Shown here in pieces: positions 45,897-58,003 of a stretch of DNA of 64,000 nt (its first letter is position 1; each line of letters opens with the position of its first letter). The notes under the pieces were generated by a model. That model ran no database searches, was not told the DNA's origin, and worked only from the letters and a program-made list of their open reading frames with translations. Made by a program: the position numbers and the translations under genes. The DNA is from Prostheceraeus crozeri. Its lineage: Eukaryota > Platyhelminthes > Polycladida > Euryleptidae. The DNA lies in NCBI GenBank assembly GCA_907163375.1, contig CAJQUW010001866.1:62001-126000 (forward strand), given 5' to 3'.

Positions 45897-47676
45897 CAGG
45901 GTTGCCAACTCCGAAGGACAAAAAAAACAGACTAATTGACTAGTTGCTACAGCAATCCAATAACAGATCTAAAGCCTTCGTAAGCTTTATGATGAACCCA
46001 GTCTGTATCACGGAAAACCACGATTGCATGATTTTCACCCGAAACGAAAACACTGCGATACAACTGAAGTGAGAAGCAGCCCGTTGATCAAATCAATCTA
46101 TACAGAAGCCACCTTAAATTGATCACTGTACTTATCTTGATCCTTGCCACAATCATAAACACTAAGATTAAATTAATTCAATGTTTATTCAATATTATTG
46201 TTTTGTTCAAAACTTTTTCCGTAATGCTATGTACATTACAATGTACAAGAACTTTTTCCTAATATATTTCGCGGGTTCAGCCGCAATATAACTTGGTTCT
46301 TCATTATAGCGTTATTTCGAGTTATTTGTTACCTCGAAGATGAGTTGTGCCGTGGGGGCAAGGCTTAAGATAAAATAACTTTGGGTAGCTTTGACTTCAG
46401 ATTTCTCTTCTTCAGACTCGAATATAACTGATCTACATTGATAAGTTATTTTCTTATAAATTTCACGGATTTCCCAGGAAATTGCAAAATGTATTTCTTG
46501 TAAAACAGCAAATTCTCTTTCTGAAGAATAAGAGAAACGAGTAAGGAGATTCATCAAGCATACTGAAAGAACTAAGACAAATTTGCTGATGAAGCTGAGC
46601 TAGTGTACAGCACGCGAATTGATCAATATTCAGCAATAGCTTAGTCTATGTTGAGTTGTATCGCATCGCACAGGTAAGCCTATCGCGATGATACCGTGAA
46701 TTTACTGTTGGAATCAACAGGTTGAACATCTTAGAAAAAATACTTACAGTTTGGTCTGCATAAGAGTGGTGGTTTTGGAGCGGAGATTTCCTCTCGCTTT
46801 ATTTCCCACTTGAGACAAGTAATAGGGTCTGAGTTAATTTAAACATAAATAACTGCGATATTGACCATGCTTCCGTTTTAATTAATCTTCTTAATTGTTG
46901 CAGTTTTTCGAAACTTCTTTGATTTGAATGCAAAATCTTTACATCAAAAATGCTCAATCGCATCGGCAAATTCATGACTACACTACTTACATAGGCCTAC
47001 ATGTGTCGACATAAATTTTTTTAAAAAAACATCGTCATGCATTGTGTGCACTGGTTGGATGAAGGGAAACTGATGTTTATTTGAGGAATTTGTTCCTCAT
47101 TCGCATTCAATACATGACTTACTCGTACTATGATGCGCGCATTTATAAAGGCATCAAGGAGGTGTATAGCCCATTTTTTCTAGCATCAAAACTCATTGGC
47201 GACATGAAGTTCGGAATAATTCTTACCACACAGCTAGAATACATGAAATCTAAATAAACAAATGGAAACAGATTGTAAATATTGACAGTCTTTCACTTGG
47301 AGCGTAGACAACTGACACCATGGAAATAAGGTAAAATTATTTATGCATTTACAATAGAAAAATTTTGCATGTCATGTTACTGGTCCCGTTTATCCATAGT
47401 ACAATGGATACAGAAATTCTTTACATTCTTTAGTCATCTATCTGTTCAGCTTCATTGCAATAAAACGAAATATTTTTGATCTACCGCAATGTTTGACTTA
47501 TAAAGAGAATAATTCCGGCTGTTATCGTGAAACATCTTGTGTGATGCGTTACATTATACATTTTCTTGGTTACTAAAAATATTTGTTGATTAAAAAATAC
47601 AGACTTTAGTGAAAAATACAGACCATCTACACACTTAACAGACTAGTCTGTAAATACAGGCCAAGTGGCAACCCTA
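45897..47676. mobile_element. hAT-type element, 1.78 kb, non-autonomous
   Basis: The ends are CAGGGTTGCCAACT and, inverted, TAGGGTTGCCACTT. Perfect 8-bp duplications CATGGTGG flank it (45889-45896 and 47677-47684). The right subterminal region repeats TACAGACTAGTCTGTAAATA-type words. No transposase was recognised inside. It contains the candidate exon 4 of the TIR-like gene (46748-46828). Confidence 0.88.
46748..46828 (-). CDS. TIR-like gene, exon 4 (81 nt), inside a hAT element
   Basis: AACTCAG|ACCC... to CAAACT|GTAAGTATTTT gives 81 nt, phase 1 in and phase 1 out. It can therefore be included or skipped without breaking the frame. The peptide (PITCLKWEIKREEISAPKPP, then LLCRPN) leads into FEWTPYKDDEP of the next exon. 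The donor is strong and the acceptor has a weak pyrimidine tract. The whole exon lies within the hAT element at 45897-47676. It is therefore either exonised transposon sequence or a chance open segment, and its use needs RNA evidence. Confidence 0.45.
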
Positions 47677-49780
47677 CATGGTGGAGTAGAAATCTAATAC
47701 AGCTTCACTTATAGATAAGAAAATTTCTCACTCGTTTTGTGAAATTTTAAATTTAATTGGAAGGAGAAGCAGTTGTAAACAACTTCTAAACAAATAGGGC
47801 GCAACCAGGTGCATTGAGTGAGGCTAAGACAAATCGTGTAAGTAAGGTAGATAAACACCAACTACAAACTTAATTAAACTTATTGTGTTAGCACAATGAG
47901 CTGAATAAAAAAATGTTTTCATCATCTCATCAATGATTCCACTTGCACATCTAAGAGCTCAGCATTCATACTAAAACTGATCAGTGAACAGGACGGCTAC
48001 ATCTCTGAAGAAAATATTAAAATTAAGGTAAATCTTTGAGAAATATTGAACATCATTTCTTCGCTGACTTTGAAGCTCTGACGAATTGATCATCCAACTC
48101 CTTATAATCTTGCTAAAAGGTTTCAAATTTCATGAGTCTCAGTATCATTCGCAGCGTCTCATCTGAAGACAAAATCTCTATATTAGCTCCCTGTGTTTAT
48201 TACTTGCCATCTTATATAATGATATCATTAAACTTCACGTATCTATCGCAGCTCTAATTTCGTCACTTACATACAACAATCCGAATTTCTCTTTTCATCG
48301 CACACATTCACAAAGAGTAGCTGAAGATCATGCATGTCCCAGTGAAAACAAAATAAAAAGAGGGTGCATTCAAAGCCGTCTTAGCTCCATAGATAGATAA
48401 TGAAAATGCCATCACCATTACTATATTTTTATGGAGTAGAGATGTTAAAACTTGATATTCACTTCCATTTTATTTAGAAGAAATGCGATTTGCAAGGAAG
48501 ATAAAGTGTAATGTAGATAACCAGTGACTTGCTATCGAGATTCAAACAATTAAGGTGATGCATGTGACCATCGAGAAGTCAAATTTCCATTAACAGGACG
48601 ATTAATTGATTAATTAACGATTAAGTAATTCCAATTCCAGGACGAAATCTGGAAAAAACATGCAAAATACAATGTGAAGTCATGGATAAAAGGTGATTGA
48701 TATGCAGCTGGTAATATTCGATTGACCACAAATACTCAACGATCGCATTTAGATTGAGAGAACAAGAAGCGATGAATCAATGAGAAAGTTGTTGCCACTT
48801 CTTAGCAAGATGAATAAAAAAATGAAATCCACATCTAGATTGATCACGACTTGACGAATTAATGATAAATCAAATTTCAAATTATCAATATCACATAATC
48901 ACGGCGATCCAAGATAATCATTTTCGCAGCAAATGTATCTGTTGTGGTGGATGCAGATGACAGAAATACACACCTTTATTGACAAAATGTACTGCTTTCG
49001 GCGGCAAGGCTGGAGCATAAATGTAACTTGATTCAGTGAATGATTTTTCAGTAGCAAACATAGATTTAGTTGATCATTTCTAGGTAAGATTGACACTGCA
49101 TTTTATAGTCCGGCAGCCAGAATGAAACAAGGAAACAAGGTCGAAAATTAAACTTTCGCAGAATGATGTACATCCCATTCCTACTGCGAATCTGCGCATC
49201 TGCCGAGCTCTATTTAATTCCTCTTCTTGTCAGACACGAATAAAGAAAAACAGATATCAATCCAATGGGACGCAGATAGCAGATTTTGGTTAAAATGAAA
49301 TTTTCCATGTTTTCTCTGATTAAGCGAAAAGTACATGTACTAGGCCCAGAGTCATAATTTTTGACATGGAGTGTCTTCAGGACATTTCCTATCATGTTTA
49401 TGTACCCCTGTGTATGACGATAAACACATTCAAATTTGGCAAGCCTCCTAATGTTGGCAAATGCAATCATTTCGAGCAATTAAATCCACATTTAACCACA
49501 TTCTCGCATACCTTACCCATCAGAAGCATGATAATAACACATACACATTGTAGGAAATGACCTGTAGACTTTGGGCTTAGCACTTTTCGCTTAATAAAAG
49601 AAAACATAGAAAATTTCATTTTAGCCAAAAACCACAATAGCGTCCCAGTGGATTAACGTGTGCTTTCTTTTATCATGTGTGATAAGAAGAGGAAACAGCC
49701 ATGACTCAGCAGACGCACAGATTCGTGGTAGGCAGAAGGTGTACATCTTTCTGTGAAAGTTTCATTTTCGGCCTCGTTAC
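46829..49780 (-). other. intron 3 of the TIR-like gene
   Basis: It contains the left-over 3' half of the hAT element 45897-47676 (positions 46829-47676). Nothing else recognised between 47685 and 49780. Confidence 0.45.
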
Positions 49781-49874
49781 CTGCAGAAACTAGTCCTCCC
49801 TGCCGGATTATTTCAGGCAATTCTACGTTCGTATCTTTCGAATATTCGTGTATGTCGGTGCTTTCAGTCTGATC
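49781..49874 (-). CDS. TIR-like gene, exon 3 (94 nt)
   Basis: Acceptor GGTATTTCCCAG and donor CTGCAG|GTAACG bound 31 codons plus one base. The peptide is acidic and polar (DQTESTDIHEYSKDTNVELP, then EIIRQGGLVSA) and fits the disordered linker of the protein. It enters in phase 0 and leaves phase 1, matching both neighbours. Confidence 0.65.
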
Positions 49875-51320
49875 CTGGGAAATACCAATGCAAGCGAAAA
49901 GTTAGGAATTTACTTAACGAAATTTACGTAGGTTATGAATGAGATATTTTAAGGAATATCCTCATGTCTATACATCTTTACTCCACTTGATTGAAAACAA
50001 CACGCAACTAATGACAATGAGACTTCAGACAATACAGAGACTTACAAGTAGTGTGTTGGCCTGGAGACTCACCCACGCCCCAAATGGAGGTATAGCGACA
50101 GATGCCTGATTCCTCGTACTCCGATACTGTTCAGCAGATAGAAAACAATATTCATTTCTTACATATCCAATGAAATTAAACTCCTGGCTATTAAAAGACC
50201 CTGTATAGGCGAAATTGACGTGGTTCATTGCTACGGTATTGGTTAACATCAAAACGATTCCTAACTGACATTTTTGGATATTAATACCTCGTAGCACTCA
50301 CACTGACAAGTGAATTGACACCTGAAAATAGACTAAAAAATTGACAGCAAGTTGAACGACTGGAGAAAATGATTACGAACTTCAAGCCCTTGAAATCAAT
50401 CAAGTCAAAGCTCATCGCCCAAGATCTGTTTAGAAAAAATTATGTCTAGCGAAAGGAGTAATTGGCTATCTTTCACACAAATATGGCTATGGGGTAGAGC
50501 AATGTAATTTCCAAGGGGGAGGGGTCTCATTAAACGATAGCGAGACCAATTACGGGGAAGAAAGGGGTAAACGAAAACGATAAAGCAATCGCCGAAAATT
50601 TACCGGAAAATCAAGTCTTATAAGTGCTACAGAACATCAACGAATATTAATTGTGATACATGTACAAATTGCTGAATTTATTAACTGGAGTAATTTTGAG
50701 GCATTTTAAGTGAACAGTTGCAAAGAGGAGGAAACTCAAATCTCCCCGTCCCCAGATTTGAAAGTAGTTTTGACCTCTTTTAAAAGCGCAGCTGATTTTT
50801 TACAAGCTTGACTGAGTCAGATTTTTCATATTTATATCATTATCATTTGTTTTTTTACTATCTATGCACTTGTTTTGTTAGCAATGGTTCTACATATGAT
50901 ACTTCGCTAGGTTCCTTGCAGCCTTCAGATTTTGGCGATTTGTTGTATACTGACTGTATACTGCATAAAGCAGTAAATGATTTCATGTTTTGGTACTTCT
51001 ATTCTTCCCGCCACATTTTTCAAGTTTTCCACATTCATCAAATTTCGACAAAGTTCGTCACTTTGGATTTAGAATAGACTTGATTTGTCACTGAGTGACA
51101 CTGCAACACGACTGAGAAGTCTTACTTGAACCCTGGGATAAAGGACTGGTACCTTGGATACTCAGTTAGAATACAAGGTACAGCTGTGATCATGAACTTC
51201 GTGTGATTGTTGTCTACAGACAAATGACGAGCAGTTGTCTAATTCTGAGGCTACAAATGTTCTGCAAGCCAGATAAGAGAAATTTTACATAAGTAATGGC
51301 AGTGGGCGGGAGGACCATAT

Positions 51321-51546
51321 CCAAGAAATTTTCAGAACTAAAGTATTCTCTCCCGAAGTATTTATGCCACAATAAAAGAAAGATTAAGTATAGATACAGG
51401 AGTTGCCAACGTTTCGGGTCCTGACCCTTTCTCAATGCAGTTAACTATATAGTAATAGTACAGTTAACTGTATCTATACTTTACCTTTCTATTATTGTGG
51501 CTTAAATACTTCGGGAGAGAATACTTTAGTTATGAAAATATCTTGG
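51321..51546. repeat. fold-back repeat, 79-bp arms
   Basis: 51321-51399 and 51468-51546 are inverted copies with scattered mismatches, both containing AGTATTCTCTCCCGAAGTAT and GCCACAATAA. The spacer carries, on the minus strand, TTGAGAAA-GGGTC-AG-GACCC-GAAAC (51435-51411), similar in layout to the Penelope tail motif. Confidence 0.85.
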
Positions 51547-52084
51547 AATTTTACACACTCAACGCTTTTGCGATGGTACTGAGACTGCACTAAGGAGCAA
51601 GAGAAGATCACTGAAGATGCAACACTCCCGGGTTACAACAGAATGTTGACGATGCAGCAACAGAAATGTGGGAGGAGGGAAAGAATAAAAGTATCCATGT
51701 TTTTTAAATTTAACATTCCTTGTGCTAGACAAACCTCATTAGTTTGGAAGAATCTTTGTCTAACCACCAAGAATTTGGTAGATACTCCAAGGCCGTGATA
51801 GAAGTCAATGTAATCGACGCTATCAAATGCATGAAAATGAAGATTGCTGGAAATTATACAACGTGTACCGTATAATGTTGGTTGACATGCATTGATTACA
51901 AAACCAACTTGTGAGAGGAAACGAGGGCGATTGCTTTATCGGTAGGAGTCTGAGGCGATTACGGACTTATGTGGGGAGGAAGGGGACCAAAAGTAAAATG
52001 AACGATTTTGATAAATTTTTGATAGGAAGTGCGACAAACCGACAATAAAATGCCTTCACATGCATTTTTCGGCCACTGTCGTAG

Positions 52085-52150
52085 TGTCAGCGTGCCTAGC
52101 GTAGTAAACACAAGCTAGTCTCCACCGCGGATTTCGGTTCGATTCTTAAA
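52085..52150 (+). repeat. tRNA-like sequence, possible SINE head
   Basis: TAGCGTAGTAAA at 52097 fits box A, and GGTTCGATTC at 52136-52145 is a perfect box B, about 39 bases apart. That is slightly short for a tRNA, and no clean cloverleaf is evident. It is more likely a SINE head or pseudo-tRNA than a tRNA gene. Confidence 0.35.
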
Positions 52151-55100
52151 TCAGTCAAGTGAAGAAGTAGTCTGAGTTGTTTTCTTTTAAAAACTTAAGA
52201 TAAACAGTAATAATCAGATATCAAAATAGACTGAACGTGAAATACATTGAGCAACAAAAATAAGTTTATTGTAATTACAAAAGTTGTACAATAACTTTAA
52301 ATTTCTTAAGTGAATTCCGATATTCTAGTGTACAGGCAATCATGAAGATGAACAATATCAAGTATGCTATCAGTTCATGACGTCAATCGATTTAAGGAAA
52401 TTCATCACGCTTACCCTTGAAATCAATCACTATTTGAAAGCTGCTTCCTTATACTCGAACGCAGCAAGTCTTGAAATCAGATCTCAATTTACAAGCGCAT
52501 ACTGGATTCAGAATAACTTCGCAAATGTCTGTCACCATCTAAGAATTTATCCCATGGGTCTCAAATCAACTGCGTACCACTGTCTTTCCCTACCCGAATC
52601 AATCGCTCACCTGCACAAGTTTCAGTGAAGACTTATTATGAACAGAACTTCGATGACATTTCTCGCATTAGCATACATTGGCAAACAAATCAACATAAAC
52701 ACAGTCATTGTGTTGTCTATTATGAACCAATACCATTTGGAGATCAGTTGTGAGCAAGTGTATATACGTATTATGAGCTGAATATGACATTTTCATGATT
52801 AGGCGAATGATTTTTGAAGCCAAAAAATAATTGATGATAATGAAAAGGTTAAATTCTCGGATGTAAAATTGTTGAAAAAAGTATCTAAACAAGCACAGTC
52901 AAATGAAATTTGTCTGAAAATAGGGAATGCAATCAAACTTCATAGCGCATTAATTCAGGCAAGTATGAATGTCATCACGAAATTTACGGCCAAGCTATTC
53001 AACGTTGGTTCTTTTTCATTCTTGCAAATCTCACGACTTGTAAGAGTTTACACCATGCATTACAGCTTGAGGACATAAAAAGGGAACCATTTGTAGACAA
53101 TAAGACAATTTTATCGATGCTTAGTTTGATTTACAGGGGTTGATTTCCAAACTCCAGGAAGCTGTATTAACCAAAATCTTCAAAAGTGGTGTTAAAATCG
53201 GTGCCAGCAACTTTGATATAATTTGAAATACTCCTTAAGATCCAAGTACGGTAATCCGTCTTGGCGAGAACTATTTGCAAAAAATTTCTCAACTTACTTA
53301 TCATACTTTCCGTGAGTTAGTCGGAAAATGAAAATCTCAATTTTATTGACAAGTGGAAAATCGCGCAACAAATTTATTTGACCTGAATTTCGACAATAAT
53401 TGTTCATCAGACACAATGCGGTTCTTTGAATCCATGTATGCATGGGAAAACAGCATTCCATACTAAAATCACAATTCTACAAGTTATAGGATATGCACGA
53501 ACAAATGCGCATGCATATTATACGCTGTCGAATAGATAAGCAAGATCTTTCGATCTTTTGGCTTTTAATTTGTAGTTTTTGTAAATGTATATGCACTAAC
53601 AATTTATAGTCTTGGAGCTTAAAGACAATCATTTATTTATTATTTTTCCTAACAATGCGACTCAGTCATTTCAAATATGCGTTTCGAAGAAGTCGAAAAT
53701 CTTCGATTGACCACCTGTAAAGCTATAACGACCTCCAAATAAAGATATTCTCCTTATTTTGATGGCTTAACTCTGGCAAGGGTGTCTCATTTAACTCTCA
53801 CTTTAAGAACAAAATGGTTACAACTTAAAGGTCACCAAATCTTATTCATATATCATGAAAATTTAGTGATGAGCAAACGAGACTATCCAGTATGTTGACT
53901 TCCGAAATGCGTTAAAGTGAGCATAGCATCAGATTACACGGACAACATAGTGAGGATTAAGATCCGGGTTCGTTGGGTGTCCTTAATATTAAGCCGAAAT
54001 ATATTTGATGAAATATACTATTCTAGTTCTGCATGATGTCTTTAACTAAGCTGTGCTTTAAGAATTCTTCATAGCAAAACTTTGTACTTTTTAAGTTATA
54101 TAGACAAGCTTTTAAGTTTAACCTTTTAGTATTTTCTGTTGCGTTGTACACGGTATTTCATTATATGACATTCACCTACATCATCCTTCCCTGTTCAAAG
54201 GCAACTGAGCAACTGACAGATGTGCGTAATCAATCAAAAGTTTCCGGTGCCCTGATTAATCCTATTTCGAAATTTTTCAAATTATGCAATACTTTTCTTA
54301 CAAGTGGCAATTGCCATTTTTGATTCTTGAAATGAGTCATGAACGCCACCGCTTCCTCACCCGTAATTAGATTGCTATCGATATGGTCAAACTTTGCTGG
54401 AGCGCTGTAATACGTTTACTCCGAATGCTCTTCATGGAGATTTCGAATAACTTTCAGGCGACTCGATCACAGGACTAAAAGTCATGAGGCCAAGCTCCAA
54501 GTCATTGCACCGCAACATGGGTCAGCTACCTTAAAACGAGAGTTAACTGAGAGCGCCTGTGAAAGGCGCATAACAGCTCATACGCTGAAAATTTGCGATT
54601 TTTATTGCATGTTCGACATGTAGAACCATTCTTAAACAGGAAACGGCATACACACACTGTGCAGTTACGCAGGCGAAAGTAAAGCATGAAATAGAATTAT
54701 CTCAAAAGATACTCATTCTTGTAGTCATCGAATCATCAGTAAAAACAGACTCGGCTGAACGTTTTTCCACATGAGGATATTGAACAGCCTCGTTTAAATA
54801 GATCAAACAAATTTATAGCATTGGCTAAACGATTTTACCGATTAAACTCATTTTCCTAATCGGAAAATATCAAATTTCAAATTTACTTATGATTCTCATA
54901 ACTCATGGTCATATGTCAATCACTACCGCATGAAGCAACTCTATGGATTTACGATTTAACACGCTAAGATCCGCATGAACCTCCGTAACGACAGAACCAA
55001 ACCCACTCGTGACAAATTCGTGACTTCCTGCCGGGGAAATTTCATAGCCTGCATAAATGACAGTTCAATTATTCTGCTGTCATGAGAGGAGTGCTACATT

Positions 55101-56605
55101 CAGAACCATAGAGAGAAATAGAACACACATAAAATGTGTGTATATCTTTAGATCCTTGGGTATGCGAGGATATTCTCCATCAAAAAAGAATGCGTATGTA
55201 TGGACTAAGTACAGACAACGTGCATGGTACATTAAGAATTCAGCATTTCATGAGACAATTGAATAAAACTAATGGAATTCAAATGCTTCCGTGGTCTTCG
55301 TGAAAGCAAGAATAATTAATTATCCCTTCTCACAACCCACACTGTGTGACGTGTGACAGTTCATGAAAATTGCGTAATACTCAGCAATTTGATGTTGATT
55401 GAGAACTTTAAAATCGATTTTTATCATATTTCGGGTTCAGCTAACTACACAATTTAGTGAACTTAATCTCTCTGATAGTTGTTAATAATAGATCCAATCT
55501 CAGATATAATACACATTTAAGTCAAATTAAATTTATTTTCTTTGCTTTCAAACTTCTCAATTTTTTGCCAATTAGTAATGACTACGGATGACTTGGATCA
55601 TGTCAATTACCTAAAAGGAAACTGTGAATAATTCAAAAATAGTTTTAAGCCTTAATTAAGATAGGTTTGTACTTTTTATGGAACCCGAAACAAAAAATGT
55701 TCCTACTGATGAGGGTTTAGAAATTCGATCGATCTGTCAATCAGATGTGTTGATTGGTCATTGGTCACAGAGTAGGCTTCATCACAGGTCGGATCGTCCC
55801 AAATCTGCTAAGACCGCCTCAAAAGTAGTCATCTCAGGGTGAGGATGCTAATTGTGTACATCATCATCTGATTACAATATCTCCTTATAGCTGCTTTTAG
55901 CTTCTTTCATCCTGATCCCACTCCTATTCTACGTGACTTCAGGACCCTTCATAGTGTGGGAAACGCTAACTTCTCTTTTCTTCTCCAAACCATTTCCTTC
56001 TCAGTGGTCAATGCCAGTGGCGGCCCATGACTCGAGGCTTAGGTGGGTCACGAAAAGGTCTATTCCTTTTCTTGCAACACAACACATACTTTGATAAAAC
56101 AAAACCATCAAAGAGGATGTGTACCTAATTTTAATTCGCTTGTAACTTCTTGAATTCGACTGACTTAAACCTATACCATATCATTGCATTTAGATTTAAT
56201 TTATTTTTGATCAACATGTTAATTAACATTACATGTCTAGTTCCACGTGGCTCTAGTTGAAGGGATTAGTAATTCCATGCATTTTTATCCGTTAATTTTA
56301 GATTTACATGAATGACAAGGCTACTTGAGACGCAAGAGGTAGCTTTCTCAATGGAATTCATTACACAATAGCAGCAGATCAAAGTAATGTCTGCTCTAAG
56401 AAATTTGATTCATTGTAGTAAGAAACTGAACAGCGAAAGTCTGTCATCACAAAATGTCATCTGCACAGCATCCTCACATACCGCAATACACTTAAGGCTT
56501 TGCATGGAATTGGAAAGAGTCTATATTGAAATCTTTTTCGCTATTTGTAACAATTAATTTCAGTTAACATCCGTTAACTATCTTCAGGTAGAAAGGTGAG
56601 TTTAC

Positions 56606-56655
56606 CTTTCCTTTTTCGGTTTGACAAGCGGGAAATTTTAGAACTTCTACAAATT
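56606..56655 (-). CDS. TIR-like gene, exon 2 (50 nt)
   Basis: A 50-nt exon between TTCCTATTTGAAG and the donor AAAG|GTAAAC. The single base left by exon 1 plus AA gives Glu, and the helix of exon 1 then continues smoothly (RLLK-EFVEVLKFPACQTEKGK). It leaves phase 0, which is exactly what exon 3 needs. The phase fit and the natural continuation are the evidence; the acceptor is only moderate. Confidence 0.55.
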
Positions 56656-57310
56656 CTTCAAATAGGAAACTGACGAATCAACGCTGTTTTAGGTGTACCA
56701 ACTTCCTGAAGTACAAAAACTTGAAGCCAATTTAGTCACAATCATTCTGCTCTCATGTATTTATTCCTCAGCGTTGGTCACATTGGATGACCAGGTTCGC
56801 TGCTTTGGAGTTCCGCTTCCATTTTGCACGGTCGATGGCCTGGTCCAAATGATGCATATTTATCACTACAAATCCATAAGTGAATAAAAACCACATTCGA
56901 ACTTCTTACAGGAAGCAAGAATACAAATGCATTGTAGAAAGCAAGATGTTAGCCTACATAGGAGTGGAATTACTACAAATAATGTAACTATGGCATAGAA
57001 ATTGATAAGATTCGCAACATGAGATAATGTAGACATAATTAATAACATTCATGATCAATAATCAATTGTCATAACAGCCTTGATAAAATCAGGCAATAAA
57101 TTGTGCGATATTGGAATTCATAATTTGTAATTATGCTTTCCATCATCGTGCTCAGCACTACATACAATATGTTTCAGATTCATCCACATCCAAAATGTCT
57201 GATGAAAATGGCACAAACTTTTCTTACCGGCTTATGCAAATATCTTTCTCACGTTCTCTGTGTGACTGAAAATTTTATTGAATACAAGTACCACATAAAA
57301 AAGGACTTAC
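56656..57310 (-). other. intron 1 of the TIR-like gene
   Basis: Bounded by GTAAGT after exon 1 and a CCTATTTGAAG acceptor before exon 2. Nothing else recognised inside. Confidence 0.5.
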
Positions 57311-57830
57311 CTTTCAAAAGCCTATGAAGAGCTTTCCATGTCTCAAGATCAGCTTCCCAATCGGATTCCTTGAAGGTAACCGGTTGATGAATGAGCACGC
57401 TGAAATCTATTGACGGATCCAAGGCCACATCTCCGACGAAAACCAGAATAAATCGATTCACCCATTCTGGACGAACAGTAACGAAGACTAGCAGACGTGG
57501 ATAAAACTTTTTGAGGGCGAGGACTGACTTTTCTGTCACTATAATAACTACGTATTCAGAATCTACGAGAAAACGACGCTCAAACTGGTCAAAGTCTCCA
57601 ATGAAAGCTGCTCCGGCTTCCATAGGCAATGAACATCTCATTCCAAAATGAGATTCAAATTTACTTTTAAGGAAGTTACAGAATCGGTAGGATTTATCAG
57701 TTGTTGGTGAATACTCGATGGTAACAGGCGCGTAGACATCGGGTGGCAAGATTGTAAATTTGTATCTGGGTGATCTGGGTGACGGAGATCTTCTCCCGAT
57801 TCTCGGCGACTTCGAAATTGGCGACGCCAT
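57311..57830 (-). CDS. TIR-like gene, exon 1: TIR/SEFIR-like domain
   Basis: This exon encodes 173 residues plus one base, ending CTTTTGAAAG|GTAAGT, a strong donor. It starts with a basic Ser-Pro-rich stretch (MASPISKSPRIGRRSPSP). The rest follows the order of a TIR or SEFIR fold: strand TIEYSP, an amphipathic helix FCNFLKSKFES, strand MRCSL, helix FDQFERRFL, the hydrophobic strand SEYVVIIVT with a helix after it, strands RLLVFVTV and FILVFVG, and a final helix WKALHRLL with a conserved-type Trp. This assignment rests on topology and short patterns, not on a database match. I cannot tell whether it is a scaffold TIR or an NAD-cleaving one. A strong Kozak context supports the chosen ATG. Confidence 0.75.
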
Positions 57831-58003
57831 CCTCAGCGGATGTCAGAAGAAGCAAACGAAAAGTGAGGACACAGCGTCGAACCCACCAAAATTTCTTGAT
57901 CTTCTCACCTGGCGCTTCGTCCGTATGACACTAACCCATTTACTTAAATCTTCACAACATTGAACAACGTGTAGTCAGTTGACGAACACTTTCTTCTTTT
58001 AGT
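57831..58003 (-). promoter_or_regulatory. probable 5' UTR of the TIR-like gene with two minimal upstream ORFs
   Basis: The minus strand upstream of the ATG at 57830 has a good 3' splice site, CTCCCCTTTCAG, ending at 58004, so a UTR exon 58003-57831 is likely. It holds two minimal upstream ORFs, ATG-TTG-TGA (57960-57952) and ATG-GGT-TAG (57939-57931), which could damp translation. The main ATG has A at -3 and G at +4, a strong context. No TATA box was identified. Confidence 0.4.

Larger units (their letters stand above)
32578..46747 (-). other. intron 4 of the TIR-like gene, full of mobile elements
   Basis: About 14 kb. It holds part of the hAT element 45897-47676, the hAT MITE 44874-45520, the nested hAT/MITE/Tc1 block 39914-44337, the Penelope-like element 34602-35990 and the candidate microexon at 38471-38497. 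Between 32578 and 34601, and between 36000 and 39900, no gene was recognised. Confidence 0.6.
49875..56605 (-). other. intron 2 of the TIR-like gene
   Basis: About 6.7 kb with no other gene seen. It contains the fold-back repeat 51321-51546 and a tRNA-like sequence near 52097-52145. A CAGTGGCGGCCC sequence at 56030 resembles a hAT end, but no partner end was found. Confidence 0.5.
19400..57830 (-). other. gene span: novel TIR/SEFIR-like protein with long disordered tail, at least 7 exons
   Basis: Joining exons 57830-57311, 56655-56606, 49874-49781, 46828-46748, 32577-31372, 23034-22975 and 21777-19400 gives 4,389 nt, exactly 1,463 codons with a single terminal stop. Every junction uses GT-AG and every phase agrees: exon ends leave 1, 0, 1, 1, 1 and 1 bases. 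The product would have an N-terminal TIR-like domain of about 170 residues, a short linker, and about 1,200 residues of disordered Ser/Pro/Lys/Glu-rich chain. This layout suggests a cytoplasmic signalling adaptor or scaffold, which is inference. Introns of 9-14 kb are filled with mobile elements. The two big exons are the surest parts; the three smallest depend on phase agreement. Confidence 0.7.

Noticed and set aside
56030-56060. CAGTGGCGGCCC, resembling a hAT terminal repeat
   Set aside because: No inverted partner or 8-bp duplication found within several kb.
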